Made by a program: the position numbers and the translations under genes. Below, in pieces: positions 1 through 12,757 of a stretch of 64,000 bases of DNA. The DNA is from Tetrahymena elliotti 4EA (Eukaryota; Ciliophora; Oligohymenophorea; Hymenostomatida; Tetrahymenidae): contig JH720295.1 in the NCBI GenBank assembly GCA_000231825.2, positions 2,209,035 through 2,273,034 on the forward strand, in the 5' to 3' direction. The notes under the pieces were generated by a model, which was given only the letters and a program-made list of their open reading frames with translations, did no database searches and was not told the origin of the DNA. Position 1 is the first letter of the stretch; the number at the start of each line of letters is the position of its first letter.

Positions 1-92
1 AGGCTATACACTGAAATTTTAGACAATAGTTTTTCACCCTTAATATAAATGCGATATGAAAAAATTCATTAATAATTGAGAATTTACAGTAA
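1..92. mobile_element. right end of a MITE-like inverted-repeat element, cut by the window edge
   Basis: The terminal motif gagaatttacag followed by TA at 79-92 matches the right end of the intronic element at 10803-10936, including the preceding ATTAAT-type bases. The matching left terminus would lie about 130 bp upstream, outside the window. The identification rests only on similarity to the two complete copies described in this window. Confidence 0.45.
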
Positions 93-660
93 TTAAATGA
101 TAAAATTATTTTTATTAGAAATTAAGAATAAGTAGCTGAGCTTAATACCAAAATTTCATCTATCAAACTTTCTCCTCTAATTCCCCCTTAATAAAGTCCA
201 AAATGAAAACAATATAACTTGACTTTTATTTACTTGTTTTTTTTGGTGCAGATGCTGATGTATTAGAATAGTCAGCTCTAAAAATTATTATCTTTAAACC
301 TTTCAAACTTTTAACCTGAGTTCATATTATTGAACAATTTTTGTAGAAAATTAAACATGCAATTAATATCAGTACATAGATCATTTTAATAATTTTTAAC
401 TAGATTAAACCCCATTTATTTGTTTAATTAATATTGTAATAGTTTATTTTCCTTTTTTAAAATGTCAATCAAATTTTTATTAAGGAACAAGATATTTTTT
501 TGGCGCTAAAAAGAATAAGATTTAATTTTTATAAGAATTTATTAGTAATCGTCAATCAGGTGCTTTTTAATAACAGATTTTGAGTTTTATATCAAAAATC
601 AATTTGAATAATATAGTTAATATTTTTATTATAAAATAAAAATTAGAAGTTTTTTTAGCA
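93..660. other. AT-rich upstream region of the first LRR-family gene
   Basis: About 570 bases of AT-rich DNA with no convincing open frame in the ciliate code. It should hold the promoter and 5' UTR of the gene starting at 661, but I see no recognisable core element. Confidence 0.4.
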
Positions 661-2724
661 ATGAATAATTTATCATACTAACTCTATATTAAGAATTTCT
701 TAAATAATTATACTGTTAATTTTAACCTTTCAACGTAAAATGAAAAATAAAAGCTTTCTGAGCTAGAACAATAATTTTTGAATAATACTCATTTGCAAGT
801 AGATGTTATGTTAGGTTAAGGAATAGGAAAGTTGGTTGATAAACCAAATTTGTTAGATGAATTTTATTATAGAATAAAGTAAAATTTGAGTAGCGTTATG
901 AATTATATTAAGGACACTTATGGGTTAGGAACTATATCTGCTTTCACTTTCAATAATCAGGATTGCCTCTTAAATATAGAAGATACTATATTTTCTATAA
1001 TTAAAGATCTTAAATATCTTAATGATTTGAATATTTATTCAAGAAAAGAATTTTCGAGTTATTAATTTAATTAACTTCTTAGCTCTATCTGCAATGAACG
1101 ATAAAGTCTTGAAGAACTAACTTTTTAATTTAATGTTAAAGATGATTTAACAAATATTTAAATCCCTAATTAATTAAGTTATATCAAGAAATTATGTTTA
1201 ACAAATTTAAACTTGTAGAATCAACTTAGTGTCTTCTAAGTAGCTAAATAAATAAGCGAAGTAAAAATATAGCTAGATTCTAAATTAAAAATTAATAAAT
1301 TAATTGATGAGTTATTGATCAAGAAAAATTTTCTCTAAAAACTACAACTTGAAATAGATATTAATTAGTAAATAAAAGAAGAAAATTGTTTAAAATCTAT
1401 TGAGAGATTGCATGATTTAAGGTATCTTCATTTAAGAGCAGTAAATCTTAAAAATCAAGATATAGATATTTAGAAATTAAAGTACTTAGAAAGTTTAAGT
1501 CTTAATTTTTCTGATGCCATTGATTTTTTATCAAATAAATTTAACTTAAGTTAACTAACCTCATTAGAAATAGATATTGGATTATGTGATGCTAAATAAT
1601 TAAATTTAAAATAAATGAAAAATTTGAGAGTTTTAAATTTGAATTTCAAGCAAACTTAAGAGAAAGAAACAATAAAAACAATAAGCTGCTTAGAAAAATT
1701 TTCTGAAATTACAAATTAATTAAGCCAATTAAAATTAAATTTCAGTTAATCAAGATACTTTTAAATGAACATAATAAGTTCTAATGTGATTTAATGTATT
1801 GGATTGATATTTGAAAAATGCAATGAAAATACTTTTATAAACCTAATTACTCACGGATGTCTATTTAATACAGCTAAAAGATTTGAACTGTCTCTTCAAA
1901 TAATGAAAATAAAAAATTAAGAAAAATTTTAACTGAATGATTGTTGCATCTATGATTCTCTGAAGGGCAATTCAATAATTAGTTCATAGGATTTAAATGT
2001 GAAATTTCCTTACTTTTTAGCAGTTTCTTCTTAAAACTAAAATATAAATGACATAACAGTTGAGCTAGATTGGAAATATTTTACACAAAATTACTCAGTA
2101 ATTAAAGGCTAGAATATTCTATTTTCAAAATTCAAAAACTTTTCAATGTCAAATGGTCACAGAAATAGAAATATTAGTAAAGAGTCAGAATAATTTGTAA
2201 GCTTTTTACCAGAGGAAGTTACCTATATAAAAATACCACAATATTTTAAAATGAAAAGTATAATTAAAAACTCAAAATATTTAAAGAAGCTTTAAATAAT
2301 TTAATTTGAAGAAAGTTTAATAGATCTATTGATAAACAAAGAGTTTGATGTTTTAGAATTAAAGTAAAACTTTAATTAAAATCTGCATTTAAAATTTACA
2401 AATTAATTGTCAAATTTTTCAAATTACAAAAAATTGTATGAAAAAGTATTTGACCTTGAAGGATATATTATTGAAATGAAATTAAATTGTTATTTTAAAG
2501 ATGAAGATATTATTTATCTATCTAAGCTAATTTTAAATGAAAAAAATATAATTTACTTAAATCTTATTTACAAATAGGAAAAAAATAAGAAATTTATAGA
2601 TTTAATAAAAACATATTCTGATTATGCATTAAATTAAGTACTAGCTATTAACGCATTTAATAATTATTTAATAGAAAATATTAATCTTAATCCTAAATTT
2701 GTTTATCTAGATTTATATTTTTGA
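661..2724 (+). CDS. leucine-rich-repeat-like family protein (copy 1)
   Basis: Intronless 687-aa open frame with TAA and TAG read as Gln, ending in TGA. The protein is rich in Leu, Asn, Lys and Gln and is built from irregular repeats of the type L..L.L.F.........L..L, resembling degenerate LRRs. It is a clear paralogue of 4594-6702: both have the N-terminal motif V.LG.G.G.LV.K.NLL, the segment LHDLRYLHLRAVNLKNQDID (LENLKSLHIEAVNLKNENLD in copy 2), an ILNEKNIIYLNL block and the C-terminus LDLYF. A third related copy at 19451-21484 is broken. No signal peptide or membrane segment is evident. The ATG at 661 is the first in frame near the start of similarity. The cellular role is not known to me; large, locally duplicated LRR families are typical of this kind of ciliate genome. 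Confidence 0.8.
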
Positions 2725-4593
2725 TTTTATTATATTTATATTAAATAAATTATCAACAATCTATTCTTAATTTGAAAGTAAAAAATACTATTTTATTATT
2801 AAACAAAACATCATACATAGTAAGTAGGTATGTAAAAGTAGAAAATATTTCGAGACATTGGGGTTTTTAAAATAAATTTAAATTAGATGATATGTATTTA
2901 TTTTTAATCATTTTCAATTTTTAATCCCAAATAACTACGCCTATTGTTAATCCAAATATTTAAGAAACTGAATATCCTTTAACTCTTTAATAATAATTTA
3001 TATATAAAATTAAGCATATATATATACATTGAATATTTTTATAAAATTATTAAAATATTTAAAAAAAAATGTAAAATTTTTTACATATATATTTCTTTTT
3101 TTAATTTACTAAGCCTGAATGTTATAAGTTTATTATATATTTATTTTTAATTTCTTTATTAATTAATTAAAAATAATACACATTTATAAAAATCTATGTT
3201 TTTTAATTTAATCAATTAATTGTCTTCTAATTAGTTAAATAGATAAACTAAGTAAAAATCTGGCTAGATTCTACATTAAAAATTAATAAATTAATTGATG
3301 AGTTATTGATCAAGAAAAATTCTCTCTAAAAACTACAACTTGAAATAGATATTAACTAATAAATGAAAGGCAAAAACTCTTTAAAATCTATTGAGAGATT
3401 GCATGATTTAAGAAATCACGATATAGATAGATATTTAGAAATTAAAGAACTTAGAAAGTTTAAGTCTTAATTATTCTGATTCAATCAATTTTTTATCAAA
3501 TAAATTTAACTTAAATTAACTGACCTTACTAGAAATAGACATTGGATTAGCAATCCTAAAAATTTATTAAATTTAAATTTCATTTCTCATACTTAAAAAT
3601 ATTTATTTATTTTTATAGTTTTTTAAAAGGTATAATAAAATTGTTGAAATTGGAGTATAAGGATTAGGATCTGGCTTAACAAAATGCTCAAATCTCTAAA
3701 CTTTGACTCTTTAACTCATGTAAAAACAATGTTTCATTTTAAATTATGAATTTTTGAAAGAACAAATAAAGACTTTAATTTATGAGAAACTGGCTGACTA
3801 ACTTTGTTTGGTTTATTTGATATTTGTTTGGCTTGCTCATTCATTAATTTTGATTTTTGTTGTTTCAGAATTCATTCAAATTTTCATTCTTTTCTTATTC
3901 TAAAAATATTTATTTATTTTTGTAAATTTTTAATAGTGGGAATAGTCAGGCTAATAAAGATTAAGATCAAAATCCTTAGAAGCAAAAAGATTAGTGAAAT
4001 TATCAATTTTATGTTGAAATTTAATTTCTTGAAAGAATCAATTAATTCTAAAATTTTTTTATTATAGATAATTATAATTAATTTTAGTTAATTACATAAC
4101 TAAAAGTAAATAAAAAGGATTGATTCAATATTGATATCTTTCTAAATTAAATACTTTTTATTAATTCAAATAAATTTTTATATTTTATTTAAAATAATAT
4201 TTTTTCTTTTGTTCAAAAAAATAATCATAACATTCATATTATATTTAAAAAAAATAATCCTAATTTCATAATTTTTGATCTTAGTTCGTAATTGCTTATT
4301 TTTTTTATTTTTTTGAAATATTTATTTATCAAATTACAAATTAACAGTTTTATATTAAAAAAGGTGATAAAAATGAATTTATATCTTTTATATTTAAAAA
4401 AATTATATCTAATAGCTCTATTTTTACTAATGCTATTGATTATAATAACCACTAAAATATAACTCAACCAGAATACATCAAACAAATTTAATAAATAAAT
4501 CTTTTTTTTGAAATAAATTATTGATCCTATTCAATTAAAGTTTATAATTTTAATATCAACAAATAATCTAAAAGATAAAGGTATATAAAGTGA
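2725..4593. other. AT-rich spacer between LRR paralogues
   Basis: Contains the decayed family fragment at 3221-3552. The rest has no convincing coding content. A weak internal similarity (the phrase aaaaatatttatttattttt) joins about 3595 and about 3900. Confidence 0.4.
3221..3552 (+). pseudogene. fragment of the LRR-like family gene
   Basis: About 330 bases here are nearly the same as positions 1230-1572 inside the first LRR-family gene. The shared stretch includes the run encoding INKLIDELLIKKN and the phrase ttgagagattgcatgattta. The copy has small indels, for example around 3417-3435 where part of the LHLRAVNLKNQDID segment is lost and a gata repeat is gained. It starts and stops abruptly with no start or stop codon. 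It looks like a relic of a partial duplication of copy 1. Confidence 0.8.
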
Positions 4594-6702
4594 ATGAATA
4601 AATTAAAATACAATATTTTTTTAAACAGTTTAAAGAAACAATAAATTGTTGAGTTCAATCTTTAAACAGAAGAAATTTTAGACTAGTAAATCATATTAAA
4701 TTAGTTGTTGCCTCATAATAATGAAGAGTATTTAGAATTAGAAGTAATTTTAGGCTCAGGAACAGGATAATTAGTAGAAAAATCAAATTTGTTAGAGAAA
4801 TGCTATAAATAGATAAGAGGAAATTTGAAGTTTGTGATAAATGTCATTTAGAACTTCTTCGGTATAGAAAAGATAAGGTATTTAACTTTAAAAAATTAAG
4901 ATTACCTCATCAGCATAGAAGACATCTTTTCTTAGTTGATTAGAGAGTTTTAATTTATTTCTCATCTAAATATTTATTCAAGAAAAGAATTATCAATTGA
5001 ATAATTCAATGGATTCCTTGAGGCTATATGCTTTAAAAGAGAAAAATTAGATCAGCTCTATCTTGAGATGAGTTTGAAAGATGGATAAACTAAGATTGAT
5101 ATTCATGGGTAATTAGAATTCATTTAAAATTTATCTTTGTGCAATTTTACATAATAGGATCAACTTTTTGTCTTCAAAATCGCAAAAGAAATAAAAGAAG
5201 TAGAAATAAAAAGTAATAATAATAATGTGTTTTCTAAGTTAAAAATTCAAACAATTATTGATGAATTGTCACTTCTAAAGCACTCCCTTGAAAAACTTTA
5301 CCTTGAAATAGGGTCTAACTAGCATTAATAATCCTAGAATTGCTTAAAGTCTTTAGAAAAATTAGAAAATTTGAAAAGTCTTCATATAGAAGCTGTAAAT
5401 CTCAAAAATGAAAATCTTGATATTCAGAAATTAAAGAAATTAGAAATTTTAAATCTTATATTTCCTGATGCAGCTAATTATTTATCAAATTATTCGAATT
5501 TAAATCATCTTTTTGAGTTAAGGATTAGTGTTGGAGCATGCAATACGAGTAAATTAAACCTTAAACAGTTGAAGAATTTGAAAATTTTAAAAGTAAATTT
5601 CAAACAAATGAAATCGTCAGAAACAAAGAATACCATCTAATGTTTAGAAAAGTTTTCTTAAATAGCATGTTAGTTGGATGAACTTTAATTAGATTTTAGT
5701 CAATCTAGTTATTTTAAAGTAAATACTATGAGTCCTTAATTGATTTAAACTATAGGTATCATATTTGATAAATGCAATGAAGAAACTAAAATTTATTTGA
5801 CTAATCAAAATTGCTAATTTAATCTGGAAAAGCGATTTGAGCTAGCCATGTAAATGCTGAAAATTAAAAACTTGAAAAAGTTCTATCTTAATGACAATTG
5901 TATTTTCAATGAGCAATAAGATATTCGAGAAATATCACAAAAACAATAACAAAACAAATTTCCATACTACTTATCAATATTTTCTTAATTCCAAAATGAA
6001 AAAAAATAAGTAGTAAAAATTGATTGGAATGAAATGAAGGATAGGTTTTCAACATTTAAAAAACATGTTAAACTATTTGAAAATTTCAAAGCCTTCTCAA
6101 TTTCTTCTTCCATCTATGGCTACCATAATTAATACTCAGAAAATGTTTTGACTATTGTATCTGAAAAAGTAGAATATTTGAAATTACCCAGAGAATTCTC
6201 TTTGAAATAAATAATAACTAATTCTACAAATTTAAAACATTTAAAAAAAATTGAGTCAAGTGAAACAAATTTAAATTATTTTATTGATAATATGAGCCCT
6301 TAATTGCTAAAAGAATGCTTCAGTTAGAAATTGCATATCATACTCAATAATATCTACATAGATTATGAATAATATAAAAAAGAATAATATTAATAAATAT
6401 TACAATATGAAGGATATATAATTGAAATTAAAATAGATTCAGCTTTTAAATAATAAGATTTTGTTGATCTTTTTCATTATATTTTGAATGAAAAAAATAT
6501 AATTTATTTAAACTTACTTTCTGAATCTTTAATTATAGATTAAATTGATATTCCAGAGATTGATTAAAAATACATGGATATGATAAATAACTATTCAAAC
6601 TAAGTTTAAATAGAAGTATTAAGCATAAATGCTTTCGCCAAATTTTTTTTAGAAGACATTAATCTCAATCCAAAATTACTCTTATTAGATTTATATTTTT
6701 GA
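4594..6702 (+). CDS. leucine-rich-repeat-like family protein (copy 2)
   Basis: Intronless 702-aa frame ending in TGA. It aligns with the 661-2724 product along its whole length: LG.G.G.LVEKSNLL near residue 55, NIYSRKE near residue 130, the LRR-like centre (residues about 240-420, with LKQLKNLKILKVNFKQ), ILNEKNIIYLNL near residue 640 and the final LDLYF. Copy 1 and copy 2 are on the same strand, separated by 1.9 kb that holds a third partial fragment, which suggests local tandem duplication. No targeting signal is visible. Function unknown. Confidence 0.8.
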
Positions 6703-6991
6703 ATGCTAAAACTTAAAATTTAAAGAATGTTATTAAATAATTATTTATTTTTAGTAAAAACTCATTTCAAATTAAATTTTGATTTATTAAATATTAATAT
6801 CTTCTTTAGTTAATCTAAAAATTGGTTTTTCCATAAATGAAATCAACTTTAACTTTAACACAATAAATTTTCAAAATTCTATGATTTTAAATTTATAGTT
6901 TAAAAATAAATTGAGTTGATTTAATATTTTTTAAGAAAAATAAAATATTTAATATATATTATATAAAAACAATAATTTATTCTTGATTTAA

Positions 6992-9481
6992 TCACTTATG
7001 TATTTTTGATTTTATGTCAAATTTAGTTTTATGTTTCCTATTATATTAAATAAGAAGGTTAGTGAAAAAAATAATGATTAAAATGTTTAATAAAATAATG
7101 AAAATTACATGACCCATTTTCCACTGTCAATAGCTAATTTAATTTTTTTAAAAATAACTTATTTATATTTTTGTTAAATAACATGAAGCAAGACTTTTTT
7201 TGCAGCATTTTTAAGGATAACTCTTTTGAGGTAGGCTTTTATTAGAGCAACTTGTATTGCACTTAGTAATTTTATTTTTGATAAAGCTTTATGCTTTCTG
7301 TAAGTAGTTTGTATAATTCTAGCTTTTTATTATTCTATCATGTTTTATTTCTTTTTCTACTTACAAATCTTTACTATTCCATTAAAAAATTATAGCATTT
7401 ATTCAGTTTGCAAATATTTGATAACTAATTTCTTTTTCACTAAATCTCTTTATATAATATCTTTAAGTATTATTTGCTCCCTATTATAATGGATTGATTT
7501 TTCTTCAATCTTTTTGATCATAGCATTTCTCCTATTTGTTTAAATTATTTAAAAGTATGTCAAAATAATAAAATAAATAAAAAATAGTTTATTTTAAATT
7601 ACTTTTATAAAAATATTTCCTCTCTTCTTTCTTCAGCTTATTAAATTCTTTCATTCATTTTATCTTACTATTCTTTTAACTTATCACTTTGATATTTTTT
7701 ATAATCTTCAGGAGAACTCATAGCATCTAACAGAGGGGCATATCTCTTATTAGGTTTAAGTAATGTAGGATCTACTCCTGAATGTTTAATGAATTTACCA
7801 ACAACTTTTTTTGCTTTGTCTTAAGCTTTTCTGCAATTATTTATTAAATTACTCATATATTTTTTCTAAGATTCCACTATCTTTTGAGTATCACTGATAA
7901 CTTAAACATTCATCTAAGAATAATTGATGATCTTTTTATTTAAATGTTATTTTAATTTTTCTCTTTCTCTATTATTTTAAACAATTCCTTCTTTAGGATC
8001 AGAAATCAAATAAAACAAATGATTATCTTCTAATCCTCTCCTTACCATCTCTATGTATTCATATTTAAGTGTCTCATTTTTAGTCTCAAGCAAATTTCCT
8101 TTTTTTAGAAAAAGTTAATAAATAATTTCTTATTTCAAAAATTAAATCAATTTTAAAATTTCTAAATCTTGATTGATTAAATAATAAATTAAATATTTTA
8201 TACCTAAAAATTCAGAGAGTGCTGAGCGTTAAGAAAGAATTTGTTCTTATTTATTCTCTGCTATCTGCTTTTAATGTCCATCTTCATCTTTTCAATTTAT
8301 ATTATTTATTAAAATATTTTAAAGATATAAAAGAATAATTCAAAAAAACTATTTTAAATTTTAACAAAGTAGAAATAAATATCTTTGTGGAATTGAAATT
8401 TAATAATTAGAGATAGATTATCAAAAAAATAAAAAATGGTTTCTTTAAATTTCATAAAAATAGAAATTGCTCATCAAAAATTAATATTTTGTTAAATTTT
8501 TCTTGTTAATTTTTAAATTAAAAATTGATGAATATTTAAAGCTGTATGAACAATTGAGAGTCTTAGTTTTGAAGTTGTTGAAAAGGTTATTGTTTTTTAA
8601 ATTTGGAAAATCAATCATTACTTAAGTCAAAATAAGCAGCTGTTTGATCATTTGAATTAGAGGATGGAGTAATAAATGGTAGATACAATGGATCATTCTA
8701 TTCTTTCTAGCTTAATGCATCTGAACATTCATCAAATACTATTTAAAGTTGTTCATTATTATTTCTTTGAGTTACTTTAAGGTTATTGTCTTTTATGTTT
8801 TTATTTTATTTTTTTATAAATTCTTTTAGGTTCTTTATTTGATAAGAGCTATTATTTTAAATAGAAATATATTTAATTTTGAGATTTTAATTGCTTTAGA
8901 AAATTAGTTTAAAAAATCTTAAAGCTATGATTAAATTTTAAAAAATATATTCTATAAATTAGCTATTCTTCTGAAGCATTTTAATAAATATAAATTGATA
9001 ATTACTCTTGGATAGCTCTAAAAGTTTTACTATTAGTGTAATCTTTATCTAAAGCTATTCTAAGGTTTTTAAGTAGCCAATTTTATGAATCTTTTGAATC
9101 CTAAAAATCGAAATCTCCACTACCATTTTTCTTATCAATTAGATCTTCTAAATCAATTAAAATATCATTTCTTTGAGTATGATTATTTGAGTTAAGGGTT
9201 GGTATATAGTTAAATACCATAGAACTTTAGTTAGATATGTGTGGTAAATGGTTTTAAGGAGATTTTTCCTCATTAAACTACTTTAAATTGAGTTTTAAAC
9301 CTCTTTTAGATTTTTAAGGAGAGTTTTTATCTATCCTTTATGAGATCGGAGAATCTGGTGTGATATAAGAAAGAGATATATTTAATCCTGAAACATTTTG
9401 GTCAATTGCACTTTCTTCATGCTTGTTCTCAATAGTTTATTTTTCATTTTCTTTTTCCTCAACATCGCCTCCTACATTCAT
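6992..9481 (-). CDS. IQ-motif / coiled-coil protein (possibly the 3' half of the upstream RCC1 gene)
   Basis: Six-exon model: 9006-9481, 8622-8962, 8204-8287, 7603-8098, 7109-7531, 6992-7037; 621 aa, all joins in phase. Introns are 43, 334, 105, 71 and 71 nt. The N-terminal third is Ser/Asn/Lys-rich; the middle is helical and charged (EMVRRGLEDNHLFYL; QQAEERREEIFLQK). The C-terminal part carries an IQ calmodulin-binding motif, ARIIQTTYRKHKALSK, and a second IQ-like helix (AIQVALIKAYLKRV). An IQ motif suggests binding of calmodulin or a centrin. Its ATG overlaps the TGA of the RCC1 gene (ATGA at 9478-9481), which is unusual in a eukaryote, so the two may be one gene with an unrecognised intron near 9480-9700. 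The 43-nt first intron and the 334-nt second intron are the least certain joins. Confidence 0.6.
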
Positions 9482-12400
9482 CTTATTAAATTCAAAAAAA
9501 ATAGTTCACTCAAAAATATTTTCATTTTTATTTTATCAAAAATTAATTTAAATATTTAATAGAGAGAAAGGAATTATTAAGCATCATTTATTATGTATTT
9601 AAGCTGTTAAGTATTGTATTTATATTTCTTAAATTAAAATATCAAAATTTAGATTGAATTCTATTTAAAGCTGTCACTTTTGAACTCTTTTTTGAATTAG
9701 AATTTGATAATCTGTTATTTTTTTACCATCTTTTGTTCTTCAAATTTTAAAAAAAAGTATTTAATAGCTTTAAAATTGTTGATTTTAGATCTTCTTTTAC
9801 ATTGTCTTATTACTTTCAATTTGTTTATTAATTTTAATTTTGATATTTTGTAGTAATTTATCAAATAAGTTCCTAAAATTTCAAAAAATTTTGAAAAGAT
9901 TACTTTTAATTTGCTATAATCATACAAGCTTTTTATTTTTTAGCGAATATTGCTAATATTTCTTTGCTTAAATTAATCAACTATATTGGCCTTTCTCCCA
10001 GAAAGGTCTTCTTCTTGAATTACTACTGTAAACTTATCTCCACAAGAAACATCAATTGTGACTTTATCTTTTAAAATTCTAACTAATTCAGGGTACTTCA
10101 GATCTTATTATTTTTGGTGACCTAGACAATATTCTGAACTATTTCCCCATGTATAGAGTCTACCAAACTAGTCAACAGTAGCATTATGACTTGCTCCACA
10201 GCTTACCTAATAAAATTAAATAGTCAATAAATTCCAAGGTTCCAATTAAGCTAAATTGTTACCTTTATAAACTTAACATGAATAAATTTACTATCTTCTG
10301 GCATCAATTTTTTAGGATATAAACCTTTATTTATATAATTAATTGTATTTTAACATAAATTTCTTGATATTTTTAAAAATCTTACTTTCCATTAACGAAT
10401 TTTATTAATCATCTTAACTTTCAACTTGATTATAATCTCCCTTACCCCATCCATAAAGTTCTCCCTTTATTATTAAAGCATTTGTTTTGGTATATCTATA
10501 TGTAGTTAAATTTGAATTACCTCATTTGTAACTGCAGCTGAATATTTCATACCACATGATGCTTGAATTACAAATTTTCCTTATAAAGTTTATATCTTTT
10601 TAGGACTGAATTCTTGTTTATTAAAAGTATATCCTTTTTCAATAGGATGACCTAATTATCCATATTAACCATCCCCCCATGAATAAAGATTGCCTTCATC
10701 ATCCCAAGCAAGACTATGAAAAAAATTAGCAGAAATCCCTACTATCTTAATCCCCTAATTGAAAAGAAAAATAAATCAATATAATTTAGATACAATAATA
10801 AATACTGTAAGTTCTCCCATTAATTAACAGCAAAAAAAATGTTTTTCTAGTAAATTGTTATTTAAATTTAAGTGTTAATATAATGTTAATTTTTATTATT
10901 TTAAAATTGGGTGTTAATTAATGAGAATTTACAGTAATTAAAAACAATTTCTAATTACTTTTTTTGGAAATTAAATTTGCATAGGAATTTTAGTGTATTC
11001 TAATTTAGATGATCCAATACCTAGAATTCCATTGTAATTTTTACCACATGAATATAAATATCCATTGATGTAAATAAGAGAATGAATAGAACCAACTGCA
11101 AGAAGAATTGGTTCTATATTTTTATTTGAAACATAGTTCTAATTAATTTAATTAGAGAAAATTGATCCTTTAATTGATCTGTTTGTTTATTAAATATCTT
11201 CTGCTTCACGATTCATTTTTCTATTGCTGTGATATTAACTAGTTTTTCTATTTAATAATTGCACACTTTGTTATTTCTTTTAAATACTTGGCAGAAATCT
11301 TTGTGAATCGCTATTTAGGAGTTAATGAGAACTATCAATACTCAAAGGAGTATTTATTGAATCTTATTGTTTAGAAATCTATGAAATATTTTTTTTTAGT
11401 TTCAATTAAACAGGACTTCTTTCTTTTTAACTATTTTTTAAATTAATGCTAAACTAAGATACAGAGATTTTTTCTTAAGAGATTCTGTTACTTGCCCTTA
11501 CAGAATTATCTAAAATAAATTAAATAAAATAAACAATAGAATTATAGTTTACTTCTATTATTACCTCTTTTAAGCAAAGATGAAGAAGATTTAGTCAAAT
11601 TTCTTTAGTTGTTGTATTAATATTCATTAATACTATCATTATTTTTTCTATCTCCACAATCAAATTAATTCTAATTTATCAGAGTTGGCCTCAAAATTAA
11701 ATTCTAATCTAAATCAAACAGTTTTCCATTTATTGACTCACCCCATGCATAAATTTTATTTGTATCTATTAGGATTCATTTAAAACTTAATTAAAAGATA
11801 TTCTTAGGTGTTTAAAATATTATTTTAAAAAAAGGCTTCTATCATCTCAAAACATCTTTCAATAAAAATGAATATGTTTCATCATTTTTAACTACCGTTT
11901 TGCTCATGTTTTAACTAAAATAAACATTTGCTTTGAAAATCTAAAATTCCAAACTCAATTTATCTAATCAAATAAATACTTCTGTATATTTTGCTTTTTA
12001 GTGTTTCTTTTTCAAATCAATTCGAATAATAGACTTATTTATATGAATTATTAAATTACCTGTTAATGCTAAGGTATGATTATAACATGATGAAATAGCT
12101 TTTACTTTATCCTTGATTGCATTTCTATATTTGTGAATGTTCATTGGTTTATTTATTTTGTGGATACTTTTATCTATTTATAATTATGAATTTACAAATC
12201 AACATGTCAACAACCAAATTGATTTCAATCCAAAATACCTAATCCTAATTATCCTTTAGAGCCAGATCCAAAGGTCCATATTTAACCCCTTTCTAGATAA
12301 TAAAATTCATATTTTAATGAGTTTTCAAAATACAGTGAATAAATAATATATGGATTTACCATCAACTACATAAACTACTTCACAACCTGATTCTACTTTC

Positions 12401-12757
12401 TAAAATTTTCTGTCATACTTATATTTCTTGCTTTTATAGAATGAATCATCAAATCCTATGAATTCTTGGTCATTCATATCCTCCTCAGAGAACCGAATCC
12501 TTGTAATGCTTTGCTCAATTAGAAAATAAAATGAAAAAAACCATCTTAAATCTTTAAAAAATAAATAATGAAGTAAATAATGTTTAATTTCTTACAATAA
12601 ATCTCCATCCTCTAACTCTATGTATCCCAAAGGCTTAAAAGACTCATTTCCAAAATAATAAACTTTTTTTATGTTTTAAAATGTAGTAAAGCTTTCATTT
12701 TTTGGATTTGTTTATTGATAAAAAAAAGGTTTAAAAAAACTTTATACCATGACTCAT
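9478..12757 (-). CDS. RCC1-repeat protein
   Basis: Eleven-exon model: 12748-12757, 12596-12662, 12360-12508, 12239-12292, 12060-12173, 11565-11765, 10959-11509, 10521-10754, 10386-10464, 10263-10324, 9478-10206; 749 aa, every join in phase. At least six RCC1 blades are visible: QIWTFGSGSKGQLGLG, KIYAWGESINGKLF, YLYSCGKNYNGILGIG, NLYSWGDGQYGQLGH, GELYGWGKGDYNQ and RLYTWGNSSEYCLGH, several preceded by SCG..H-type strands. A low-complexity Ser/Gln/Lys insert (exon 7) interrupts the propeller. The C-terminal 150 residues are basic and helical. RCC1 propellers serve as protein-interaction or GEF domains; which applies here cannot be told. The 10-nt first exon (MSH) is inferred from phase; an upstream open frame at 12760-12995 is an alternative 5' end. 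Exon 7 and exon 8 are separated by an intron that contains a MITE-like element. Confidence 0.75.
10803..10936. mobile_element. MITE-like inverted-repeat element in an RCC1-gene intron
   Basis: The left end (tactgtaagttctccc) is the inverted match of the right end (gagaatttacagta), and the match continues inward through attaattaaca to about 28 bp. The element is about 134 bp including flanking TA dinucleotides, has no coding capacity, and lies entirely in the 10755-10958 intron. A second element of nearly the same length and termini is at 43767-43896. TA-flanked short inverted-repeat elements are the usual form of non-autonomous Tc1/mariner-type transposons; that class assignment is inference. 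Confidence 0.65.
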
